From: Site-B1 sp963827785
GTDB taxonomy: Bacteria > Bacteroidota > Bacteroidia > Flavobacteriales > Flavobacteriaceae
Direction of reading: 5' to 3'
Assembly: GCA_963827785.1 (NCBI GenBank)
Contig: CAWHCT010000004.1
Coordinates: 62,001 to 126,000, forward strand
DNA length: 64,000 nucleotides
This document shows, one piece after another, positions 56,273-64,000 of this stretch. A program made the position numbers and the translations under genes. The notes below the pieces were generated by a model. That model saw nothing but the letters and a program-made list of their open reading frames with translations. It had not been told where the DNA came from and did no database searches. Position 1 is the stretch's first letter; the number at the start of each line of letters is the position of its first letter.

Positions 56273-57346
56273 CTAAGAAATATTTTTATAAATTTTTAAA
56301 ATTGAGTTTATACCAACATTTTCTGAAAATTTATTCATAACTCTTAAATTAAATAACATAGATTTTTGACTGCGTTCTTGTTCATGTTCAATCAAATATT
56401 TTATAGCCTTAAAGAGTTCATTTGGGTCATTTGGTTTCACCAAAATCCCATTTTCACTACTTTTTAATACCGATTCACATTCCCCTACTTTTGTTGCTAT
56501 AACAGCTAATTTGGCCATTCCATATTCAAGTAAAGCGATAGGCAAACCTTCTGACCTTGAAGATAACAAACCTATTTCACATTGCGCCAAAATATTGGAT
56601 ATATCCGGCTTACTACCGTAGAGAAAAACGTATTTACCCAAACTATTAGATTCAATTTCATTTTTAACTTTAAACGAGTATTCATCCATAAAATCCTTGC
56701 CAACTAAATGTAAAGTCCATTCCGGATAAACTTTAACAACATTTTTAAATGCCATGATCAATGTAATATGATCTTTCTGGGGTCTTAAATTAGCTAAACA
56801 AACAATTCTTTTTCCAGTTCTCCCAATTAATTTTGTTTGGGGACTAACTTTATTTTCCACAACAAAATTGGGTAAGTAACTTATCTTTTTTATTTTTAAA
56901 TAATTCCTGGCCCAGTTTTCTAAATTTCTATTGACACATAAAACATAGTCAAAATATTTAGCACAAATCCTTAAAATTAGAGATTTTCTATCTTTCAAAA
57001 ACTCACTTTCTCCATAATGATCATGCCATACAAGTTTTATATTGCGATTTAGGAGTTTTATTATTACTGCCAAAAAAAAGGACGTTGAATGAGCATGAAT
57101 TATGTTTATTCTTTGATTTATTACAAAATTATTTAATCGATTGATTGCCTTTAAATCCAATACCATCGTCTTATTAAGGAACAAATATCCTACATCTGGA
57201 TCTAGACTTGATTTTAGCGCTCCTTCCACCCTTGTTGCACATAAAAATGATTTATCAATTTTTACTGATAAGGCGTTAGCAATATTTACCGAAACTCGTT
57301 CTGCTCCACCAGGTTGTAATGAATCTATTAACTGCAATACTCTCAT
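56273..57346 (-). CDS. Family 4 glycosyltransferase
   Basis: This 357-residue GT4 opens MRVLQLIDSLQPGGAERVSV, the GGAER motif that marks many GT4 enzymes. The C-terminal Rossmann half has GLLSSRSEGLPIALLEYGMA with the catalytic Glu-x7-Glu region. It is complete. It overlaps the upstream GT4 gene by 4 bp (ATGA) and ends directly before the O-antigen ligase gene. Confidence 0.94.
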   Translation of the reverse strand: MRVLQLIDSLQPGGAERVSVNIANALSVKIDKSFLCATRVEGALKSSLDPDVGYLFLNKTMVLDLKAINRLNNFVINQRINIIHAHSTSFFLAVIIKLLNRNIKLVWHDHYGESEFLKDRKSLILRICAKYFDYVLCVNRNLENWARNYLKIKKISYLPNFVVENKVSPQTKLIGRTGKRIVCLANLRPQKDHITLIMAFKNVVKVYPEWTLHLVGKDFMDEYSFKVKNEIESNSLGKYVFLYGSKPDISNILAQCEIGLLSSRSEGLPIALLEYGMAKLAVIATKVGECESVLKSSENGILVKPNDPNELFKAIKYLIEHEQERSQKSMLFNLRVMNKFSENVGINSILKIYKNIS

Positions 57347-58461
57347 GTTCGAATTAGTAATTTTTTGATTTCTGATTCAAATTTTTCTAAGGTATATTTT
57401 TGTGACCATTGTTGAGAAGCAATGGACATAGCTAACAAATTGTCATTTTTTATACTAAATTTTATTTTGTTTATTGCCTTATCGAGATCTTCTTCAATTA
57501 ATATTCCCCGTCGTCCCTCATCAAGCATCCAACTTAAACATGAAATATTAGTTGTAATAGGTACAACTCCATAAAACATGGCTTCAGCAACTACTTTAGG
57601 CCAGCCTTCCGATTTGGAAGACAAAATCAAAAAATCAGCAGATTTAAGAGCAGTTTTAAGACCTTCTTTTGAAATATTACCATGAATCTTTATCTCCTGT
57701 TTTAATTTATTTTTTTCAATATACATTTGCAAAGCTGATCTGAGAACTCCATCTCCATACAAATCCAACCTACACTTTATTCCTTTTTTATTTAAAGCCT
57801 CTACAATTTGTATTGTCAATTGGGGTCGTTTGCCCTGAACTAATGTTCCAACGAAAATAAAATTTAGCACATCATTATAATTTCTTACTATTATTTCTTC
57901 TATTTCATTTTCATGATATGATGCGGTAAAAAAAGGCTTAATATTTTTAGATTGATTATTCCACTTGCCATAAACTAAGGCAAGCATGTTTTTGCTAAAG
58001 AAAGTATTACTTAAAATATATTTCTGAATTTTATAACTTAAGGGTTGCTTACTTTTAGGATCCCAATTTCCTGCATATTTGGCTGTTTTAATTTTATTTG
58101 GAAAGCATATTTGGATAAAACAACCTAATAACCCAATATTTCCAGGGCACCTTAAATGAATATGGTCAGCTCTAACGCAAGCTTTATACAGTTTTAATAA
58201 TATCTTAGGCAGTCTGATGGCTGATTTAAATATTTTTGATGCTGAAGTAAATTCTATACTTGGTATCGATGATAACTTAATACTATTGTGGTTGTAAGCA
58301 ATGTCAATTTTAGTAATTGCATCATTAGTCAATGGTGATACTATTTCAATCTCATCAACATATTTTAACCAAATGTTCATTTCTCTTACATAAGGCGCAT
58401 AGGCAAAATATTTATCATTTTGCTTTTTATGTTTAACATGTGTGATGATTAAAAATTTCAT
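57343..58461 (-). CDS. Family 4 glycosyltransferase
   Basis: This is a 372-residue GT4. The start is ATG 58461 (MKFLIITHVKHKK), because longer frames run back over the preceding stop. The C-terminal domain shows LILSSKSEGWPKVVAEAMFYGVVP with the GT4 EGxxKxxxE-like pattern, and the N-terminal half binds the acceptor. The 4-bp overlap with the downstream GT4 suggests coupled translation. Confidence 0.93.
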   Translation of the reverse strand: MKFLIITHVKHKKQNDKYFAYAPYVREMNIWLKYVDEIEIVSPLTNDAITKIDIAYNHNSIKLSSIPSIEFTSASKIFKSAIRLPKILLKLYKACVRADHIHLRCPGNIGLLGCFIQICFPNKIKTAKYAGNWDPKSKQPLSYKIQKYILSNTFFSKNMLALVYGKWNNQSKNIKPFFTASYHENEIEEIIVRNYNDVLNFIFVGTLVQGKRPQLTIQIVEALNKKGIKCRLDLYGDGVLRSALQMYIEKNKLKQEIKIHGNISKEGLKTALKSADFLILSSKSEGWPKVVAEAMFYGVVPITTNISCLSWMLDEGRRGILIEEDLDKAINKIKFSIKNDNLLAMSIASQQWSQKYTLEKFESEIKKLLIRT

Positions 58462-58463
58462 AT

Positions 58464-59540
58464 TCATTCTTGAACTAAAGAATTTAAATATTGACATATA
58501 TTGTTAACTCCATTTTCTAACTCAAAATTTTCCAAGAATCTTTCATGACAATTTGTGCTAAAAGTTGAAAACTCTTGTTTATTATTTAACATATATAGTA
58601 TTTTTTCACTAAGGTCTAGTTCATTATTAGGCTCAACAAGAAATCCGTCTTTTGCATTTCTAATTATTTCTTTTATTCCACCAGTATTTGATCCTATAAC
58701 TGGAGTTTTAACAGAAAATGCCTCTATAACAACTCTTCCAAATGCTTCGGAAAGCGAAGGAACTACTACTACTAACGCTTTAGAAAAAATTTGAAGTAAA
58801 TCCTTCTTAGGTTTGTTTCCCAAAAAGATAACATTTTTTTCAATTTTCAAATCAGAAACTAGTTGTAAGTATTCAATAATAGCCTCTCCTTCTAATATTC
58901 CTCCTAACACTTTCAATTTTACCTGAGGAAATTTATTAGAAACTATATGAATTGCTTTAATAAGAACATCTAAACCCTTAGTTTTATGGAACCTACCGGC
59001 AAATACAATTGTATTTAAATCACGCTCATTAAAAATATCCACTTTCTCAACAATATTGTATATAATTTTAATTTTATCCTTATCAATTTTATAAACTTGT
59101 ATTAGATCGTTTTTGGTTGCCCCTGAATTTGCTATCAACTTGGTCGCCATTTTATAAAATATTCTTTTTCTTAGAATAAGGTACTTATTGTTTGATAACC
59201 GCTGGCTAGACAAGGAACGTGTCCAAGCTATTCTATGTTTTACCCTCCTAATGAATCCACATAATAAAAATAAGTTTTCAGAACCAAACATGGATATCAT
59301 CATAAATGGTTTATGTATTTTAATTAGTTTCAATAAAAAAAGAAAATCCTTAAGTTTAGTTGGTCTTTTTGATGGCCATTCATAAACTTTTATATTTTTA
59401 TCTAACAACGTAGTGTCGAAACACTTATCGGTTATTATTGTGACCTCATAAGTTCCTAGTAACTCATTACTTAATGTGCTAAACGTCGTACTTATCGAAG
59501 AAGAATTAAGAGAAAAAGACAAAAATATGTGATCTTTCAT
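58464..59540 (-). CDS. Family 4 glycosyltransferase
   Basis: This 358-residue GT4 carries VVVPSLSEAFGRVVIEAFSVKTPVIG, the E-x7-E catalytic pattern, plus a typical FAGRFHKTKGLDVLIKA motif before it. It is complete and starts at ATG 59540. It stops 2 bp before the next gene's start codon at 58461. It lies after a broken GT2 gene. Confidence 0.94.
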   Translation of the reverse strand: MKDHIFLSFSLNSSSISTTFSTLSNELLGTYEVTIITDKCFDTTLLDKNIKVYEWPSKRPTKLKDFLFLLKLIKIHKPFMMISMFGSENLFLLCGFIRRVKHRIAWTRSLSSQRLSNNKYLILRKRIFYKMATKLIANSGATKNDLIQVYKIDKDKIKIIYNIVEKVDIFNERDLNTIVFAGRFHKTKGLDVLIKAIHIVSNKFPQVKLKVLGGILEGEAIIEYLQLVSDLKIEKNVIFLGNKPKKDLLQIFSKALVVVVPSLSEAFGRVVIEAFSVKTPVIGSNTGGIKEIIRNAKDGFLVEPNNELDLSEKILYMLNNKQEFSTFSTNCHERFLENFELENGVNNICQYLNSLVQE

Positions 59541-59565
59541 TAAATCAGTTTTAATTAGTTAGAAT

Positions 59566-60569
59566 TCATTCATCAGTATTTGGTTTTTTAAATACTATAC
59601 TAAACCAACCAACTATTCTGCCAAGACCCTCTGAAAATGCTTCTAACCTTTTATTTGTATTGAACACATTTAGTAATCTTATTTTTGTTAATAATATTGC
59701 CGTTAAATTCCACTTTATTCTTGCCATAATCGCTGGATTCGGATGTTTTACTCGCCATACATACCACCCATTTCTTACGACCATTTTTCCATATTTAAAT
59801 TTATTTGGACGACCAGATTCTTGGTGATAATGATATAATTGCGCTCCTGTATTTACATATAATTTTGCCCAGCTTTGCCAAACGAATAGAAAAATCTGCA
59901 TCTTCATACAAGCCATAACCTTGAAAATAAGTCAGAAAACTGTAATTTCTCAAAAACAGTACTTCTATAGGATGAAACACCTCCCATTATTTGCTCGACT
60001 TCATAAATTTTACCCGAAGGTGGTATAAAAGCAATTGATCTTCCATGACCAAAAGTTGGTAGCCATCCAGGATCCATGTCCGGGGACAATCCAAAGTACT
60101 TTCGTGCCCTAAATCTTAATGGTTCAGTTCTTGACCAGCCATCAAAAACAAACCTATTCTTTTTTATGTTGGTTACCTGATTTAACCATTCAGTTTCATC
60201 CAGAATATAACCACCAACGGCCAAAGCTTCTGGGTAAATTTTATAAGTAGATACCAATGTTTCAAAATATTTTTCTTTTAAAACTGTGTCGTCATCAAGA
60301 AAACAAATTATTTCAGAGTTTTTATCAACTAATTTTATACCATAATTTCTTTGTTTTGTCAATCCTCTATTAGCGCTATCAACTTTAACATACTTTAATT
60401 TTTTAAAGATGTTTTTTTCTAATATCTCTTTAGTTTCGTTATCAGGAGAACCGTCTATGATGAGTATTTGATTTGGATATATGGTTTGGTTATTCACTGA
60501 TTTTAATAAATCTAGAACTGGTTTTGCTCGTTTATAGGTACAAATTATTAAAGAAAACTGTAGGTTCAT
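59566..60569 (-). pseudogene. Family 2 glycosyltransferase with two frameshifts
   Basis: Restored, this is a 333-residue GT2 that starts MNLQFSLIICTYKRAKPVLD at ATG 60569 and ends FKKPNTDE. The first 221 residues read normally (ICFLDDDTVL is the DxD region) and then the frame shifts near 59925-59933. A short middle section (DYFQGYGLYEDADFSIRL) lies in a second frame and the rest in a third after an A run at 59861-59866. Removing one base at each place restores one frame. The DED-type motif EDADFS, used for acceptor binding, lies in the displaced segment, so the product would be inactive as read. The ATGA overlap with the upstream gene is intact. Confidence 0.87.
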
Positions 60570-61606
60570 TTTGAGTGAATTTTATTTATAAAAATATCAT
60601 GGATTATTGGGAAAAAAGTATGTCTTGTTAAATTATTTTTCCATAAATCTCTATTTATTTTTTGAAGATCAACAAATTCCTTTTCGCTAAATCTAGCATG
60701 AAATTCCAAAACTTTTTGTTCAATCAATTTATAATTGGCCTCATCAATAATTACGCAGTGTTCATCCCATTTAATTACACTATTTAGTGGCAATAAACAA
60801 TCTGTATTTAATAATATAGGAATTCTACCCATTGCCAATGTTTCATAAAATCTTACTGAGAAATTACCGTTTCCTCGAATACAAAACGTATATGCATTGT
60901 TAAATATATTTTTATAAAATTCTTTGGTTGAATCCGCTTTATCTTCTTCATATTTAACTCCTGCTCTATATTTATTTCTGAAAACAAAATCACATTTCAG
61001 TTGTTTGCTTTTTTGTAGAAATCTTAAGTACTTTGAACGTTTAACACTAGATGGGTAAAAGGATTGATAATCTGCATATTCCAATTTTATAAATCGTTTA
61101 AAATTAATTATTAGATAGTTTATGATTTCCTTTATTAATTTAATTAAGCCTTGACTGGCATGTCCAACAAATCCCATGCCAGGGACTTTCTCTTTCCTCA
61201 TGGGCTCAAACTCGTTTTCAATATACAATTCATATGGGTCTGATATAAATGAAGGTATAATAATTGTGTTATTATTTAATTTACTTTTAAATCCACCCAA
61301 TCTAAAGTTGTATATATCATGATCCTCTATACTAATACCGTAATCACCACCAGAGTAAATCCAAATAGGTTTTTTAAATTTTTTAGCTTTATCAGAAGTA
61401 AGTTTTAATTGTCTTTTAAATTTCTTGAGCATGAAACCATATTCCAACGCAATTACAACTATATCTGATTCCTCAATGGTATTAACTACCTGAAAGTAAT
61501 TTTTTAGTTTTTTACTTTCTACAAAATAAAGATCAAACAACAGTGGAAAAACCGATTTTCTGTTTTCTTCAGTTAAAAGATCTTTATTTGCATATAGTTT
61601 AAGCAT
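60566..61606 (-). CDS. Exostosin-like glycosyltransferase
   Basis: This 346-residue protein has an exostosin-type C-terminal half: FCIRGNGNFSVRFYETLAMGRIPILL, which includes the donor-binding Arg/Gly-rich motif and the conserved GRIPIL. The N-terminal half is less conserved. Exostosin-like enzymes in bacteria transfer sugars in surface glycans. It begins immediately after the stop of the preceding GT2 gene (TAG-ATG) and overlaps the next GT2 by 4 bp. Confidence 0.85.
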   Translation of the reverse strand: MLKLYANKDLLTEENRKSVFPLLFDLYFVESKKLKNYFQVVNTIEESDIVVIALEYGFMLKKFKRQLKLTSDKAKKFKKPIWIYSGGDYGISIEDHDIYNFRLGGFKSKLNNNTIIIPSFISDPYELYIENEFEPMRKEKVPGMGFVGHASQGLIKLIKEIINYLIINFKRFIKLEYADYQSFYPSSVKRSKYLRFLQKSKQLKCDFVFRNKYRAGVKYEEDKADSTKEFYKNIFNNAYTFCIRGNGNFSVRFYETLAMGRIPILLNTDCLLPLNSVIKWDEHCVIIDEANYKLIEQKVLEFHARFSEKEFVDLQKINRDLWKNNLTRHTFFPIIHDIFINKIHSK

Positions 61607-63142
61607 CTATTTCTGAATTTTTTGGCACCAATACAAACTTGATTTCCAGCTTTTTTTCATAAATGAGATATAACGAATTGGATTCTTGATTGGTTGACGA
61701 TTATAAAACTTTACAAACAATAAAAATTTATAACCTAATATTTGCTGCTTAGTAAAATACTTCTGCTTAAATAGCATAACAGTTGGTGAAGGCTTTGGAC
61801 TCACAGGATAATCATCCCACAAATTTTTATTTTTAATCCTATAACCACCAATGGAAGCCTTTAAATGCGTTATTAAAATATCTGATAGAAAAATTACATC
61901 TACTCCCTGATTTCTTATTTGCATACCAAAATCTGAATCTTCACCATAACCGAACTCAAAACTTTCATCAAATTTGATAGTTGTCAAAACATCTGATTTA
62001 ACTACACTAGTGCCTGACCCAAAAATAGTCGTTTGAGATGTTTTTGTATATAACTGTTTTTCCCCTGGTTGTAAACAAACGGTATTAATAGCTTTAACAC
62101 CATATTTTTTTACTCTATCAAGTATTTTTTTAATTAAATCAGGTTCAAATTCTATGTCGTCATCAGCTAAAAAAGTCCATTCACTTTCAATTTGAGCTAG
62201 TGCAAGATTTCTGGCATTACATACTCCTGTTTGATGAATTAATTGATGTTTTATATTGAATGGCCATTTCTGTTGAGTAAGGTAATCTAATTCGGTGAGT
62301 GAGTTTTTATCTGGGTTTTGCTCAATAATGATCACATTTTTTGGCACAATAGTTTGTTTGACTAAATCCTTCAGGGTGTTTAGTAAATAGGATTTCCTAC
62401 CAATAGTTGGAATTATAACATCCACTTCTCTATTCTTAATAATATTTAATGAAGAATTTATTGGGTAGTCACTAAATTCAAAACTATTATTGCTATTCTT
62501 AAAAAAAAGACTGTAAAAAAGTGGAAAGATTAGTACTCGTTTTTCAAAAATTAAACATGAAATAAAAAGTATAATAACCCAAGACTTTTTATAATGCTCT
62601 TTTACAAATCTAAACAATTGATAGCTAGAGGCTTTTTTACTTACATTAATATCAGCTTTGTTTTTCAATAATCTAGGATCAGAATAACAAAATAGCCCTT
62701 GCGGCATTGCCTTTCTGGCCATTGAATTAATAAAATAATCAAAAGAGGTATTTCGCTTTATGTTTTTAAAAAAAACATTTAATAAATCGGCATTTATACC
62801 TCCTACATCTGAACTCATTAACCAAGTAGGATACAATACTTTTTTATTTACATTGATAAAAATGGACTGATCTACATAACCTATTTCCTCTGGCAAATAG
62901 CTGTTTTTATTGGGAGAATACGATGCTAAAATACCTTTGTGATGAAATATTTCTGAAATCTTTTCTTCATTAATAAAGTCTAAATATTCTCTGTGGCACC
63001 AAATAATTAAATCGTGTGGGTTGTCCTTTGCTAATTGGAATAAAGTATTAGTTATAGATTTTTCAATTTTTTTGGTAAATGGTTTTTTATCCTTGTCAAG
63101 AACACGTATAACTTCATTATTTTCATGTACCAAATATATCAT
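61607..63142 (-). CDS. Two-part protein: unknown N-terminal domain with a GT2 domain
   Basis: This 511-residue protein has a normal GT2 in its second half (residues ~230-440): VDVIIPTIGRKSYLLNTLKDLV, ADDDIEFEPDL as the DxD-like metal site, and GYGEDSDFGMQIRN. The first ~220 residues (LIIWCHREYLDF, TWLMSSDVGGIN) form a separate domain that I cannot assign, ending in a hydrophobic stretch near residues 190-215. The long N-terminal part is unusual for a GT2. Its 3' end abuts the exostosin gene, and its start overlaps the upstream GT4 by 4 bp. Confidence 0.85.
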   Translation of the reverse strand: MIYLVHENNEVIRVLDKDKKPFTKKIEKSITNTLFQLAKDNPHDLIIWCHREYLDFINEEKISEIFHHKGILASYSPNKNSYLPEEIGYVDQSIFINVNKKVLYPTWLMSSDVGGINADLLNVFFKNIKRNTSFDYFINSMARKAMPQGLFCYSDPRLLKNKADINVSKKASSYQLFRFVKEHYKKSWVIILFISCLIFEKRVLIFPLFYSLFFKNSNNSFEFSDYPINSSLNIIKNREVDVIIPTIGRKSYLLNTLKDLVKQTIVPKNVIIIEQNPDKNSLTELDYLTQQKWPFNIKHQLIHQTGVCNARNLALAQIESEWTFLADDDIEFEPDLIKKILDRVKKYGVKAINTVCLQPGEKQLYTKTSQTTIFGSGTSVVKSDVLTTIKFDESFEFGYGEDSDFGMQIRNQGVDVIFLSDILITHLKASIGGYRIKNKNLWDDYPVSPKPSPTVMLFKQKYFTKQQILGYKFLLFVKFYNRQPIKNPIRYISFMKKSWKSSLYWCQKIQK

Positions 63143-64000
63143 GCTATCATTGACTGGTAATATGCAATGTTTATCTCTGCATTTTTATTAATATTAAAAC
63201 TTTTTTCTACTTTATTTCTTGCTTCAATCCCCATTTTTAAACATAAAGTTTCATCATCCAGTAATTTACTTATTTTATTAGCGTATTCCTTAATATTAGT
63301 AGGATGCACTAGATATCCATTAATACCGTCATCTATTAATTCCTGAGCCCACCCGATACTCGTATTCACCACGGGTTTCTTTAATGCCATAGATTCAATA
63401 GTAACCATACCAAGTGTTTCGGCAAAAGAAGGAAATACACAAACATGCGCTTTTTTGATATGATTTATAACATCTTCATAAGGTATTTTTCCTTCATATT
63501 TTACTTGATTTATTGCTTCTTTAGAGAATAAATTCTTAACTAATCCAAACGTTGATAATTCTCCTGTAATTAAATCTGGTGAATCGCTACCAATTAAAAT
63601 CAATTTTGCCTCCGGATTGCTTTTAATGACCTCATTGAATATTGAAGCAAGCTCTAATACACCCTTCTTTCTAATTATAGTACCTATATAAAGTATTGTA
63701 TTCTCATTATATTTTTTTGGTGTTTGATTATTAAAATTCTCAATCTGTAAACCATGGTGTATGGTTTTAATTTTTTTTCTGTTCAGATTAAATATTTTAG
63801 CTGTTTCTTCTCCAGCATAGGTAGTTGGAGCTATAAATGCTTTTGCTTGCTTTAAAGCCAATTTTTCAAACCAATAATTTTTTAACTTTTGCTTTCTGCC
63901 ATCTAATTTACAAAAGTAGGCATCGCTACCGTGAAACCTAATAATTAATGGCACTTTAAAGCTCATAAAAGCACTTATTCCAGTCCAATCATGTGCTTCA
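63139..64000 (-). CDS. Family 4 glycosyltransferase, 5' end beyond the window
   Basis: The frame is open to base 64000 and continues upstream of the first visible methionine (63966): EAHDWTGISAFM is the expected preceding GT4 sequence. The N-terminal part shown has PLIIRFHGSDAYF, and the C-terminal half has FPSFAETLGMVTIESMALKKPVV with the E-x7-E catalytic pattern. About 287 residues are visible. It heads the part of the operon in view and overlaps the next gene by 4 bp. Confidence 0.93.
   Translation of the reverse strand, partial: EAHDWTGISAFMSFKVPLIIRFHGSDAYFCKLDGRKQKLKNYWFEKLALKQAKAFIAPTTYAGEETAKIFNLNRKKIKTIHHGLQIENFNNQTPKKYNENTILYIGTIIRKKGVLELASIFNEVIKSNPEAKLILIGSDSPDLITGELSTFGLVKNLFSKEAINQVKYEGKIPYEDVINHIKKAHVCVFPSFAETLGMVTIESMALKKPVVNTSIGWAQELIDDGINGYLVHPTNIKEYANKISKLLDDETLCLKMGIEARNKVEKSFNINKNAEINIAYYQSMIA

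Overview
The window is AT-rich chromosomal DNA that looks like a marine-type member of Flavobacteriia (Bacteroidetes, probably Flavobacteriaceae). The evidence is gene content: a fused CcoN-CcoO cbb3 oxidase, type B sorting domains of the type IX secretion system (T9SS), a PorV/PorQ-type outer-membrane protein, DUF5606, a LETM1-related protein, a cyclophilin-FKBP fusion, and TAnnTTTG-like promoter elements with few clear Shine-Dalgarno sites. I saw no rRNA, tRNA, CRISPR array, insertion sequence or phage gene.

Layout. 1-1617 (minus): a VWA gene with one frameshift followed by the start of a MoxR/BchI-type AAA ATPase, cut by the window edge. 1756-10384 (plus): a complete cbb3 oxidase operon (ccoI, ccoS, ccoNO, ccoQ, ccoP, ccoG, fixH, TauE/SafE-like gene) closed by a probable terminator. 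10452-16544: stress and envelope genes (tandem UspA, lipoprotein Cu/Zn SOD, LETM1-related protein, DUF1456, NTF2-like lipoprotein, HisKA_2 sensor kinase, YfiT-type thiol transferase). 16607-18123 (minus): ruvX, def and DUF5606. 18222-21575: dapD, then a small LPS/capsule group (Stealth phosphotransferase, WaaE-like GT2, and a Kdo/heptose-kinase-like gene on the other strand). 21691-28263: threonylcarbamoyl-AMP synthase, CCA-adding enzyme, heme A synthase, a pRiA4b ORF-3-like protein, a conserved protein with kinase-like motifs, and a two-gene ABC exporter.

28291-39167 (plus): three tandem secreted giants built from cysteine- and Asp-rich modules of about 90 residues (4, 11 and 2 copies) and ending in T9SS type B sorting domains. 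The first is cut by an in-frame TAA that would remove its sorting domain. 39213-45380: uvrB, a TerB-like gene, the remains of an esterase gene, a cyclophilin-FKBP fusion and recQ. 45570-48463 (plus): kdsD, tatC, an AhpD-like gene and lptB, an envelope operon. 48465-52482: DUF808, pssA, a PorV/PorQ-family protein and a DUF4105 protein.

52484-64000 (minus): a tightly packed surface-polysaccharide locus with a polyprenyl glycosylphosphotransferase, an O-antigen ligase/polymerase and eight glycosyltransferases. Two of these are broken by frameshifts, and one is cut by the window edge. No flippase (Wzx) gene lies in the window.

The genes fit a bacterium that respires at low oxygen, makes Kdo-containing LPS and a variable surface glycan, and exports large modular surface proteins through T9SS. 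The most notable signal is that the gene damage is clustered: one VWA gene, one T9SS giant, one esterase and two glycosyltransferases carry lesions, while I see none in the roughly 50 kb of housekeeping genes. I found no clear evidence of an undescribed multi-gene system. The best leads are the modular T9SS family with a possible LytTR-like site in front of its largest member, the kinase-like protein at 25362-26420, and the bipartite glycosyltransferase at 61607-63142.
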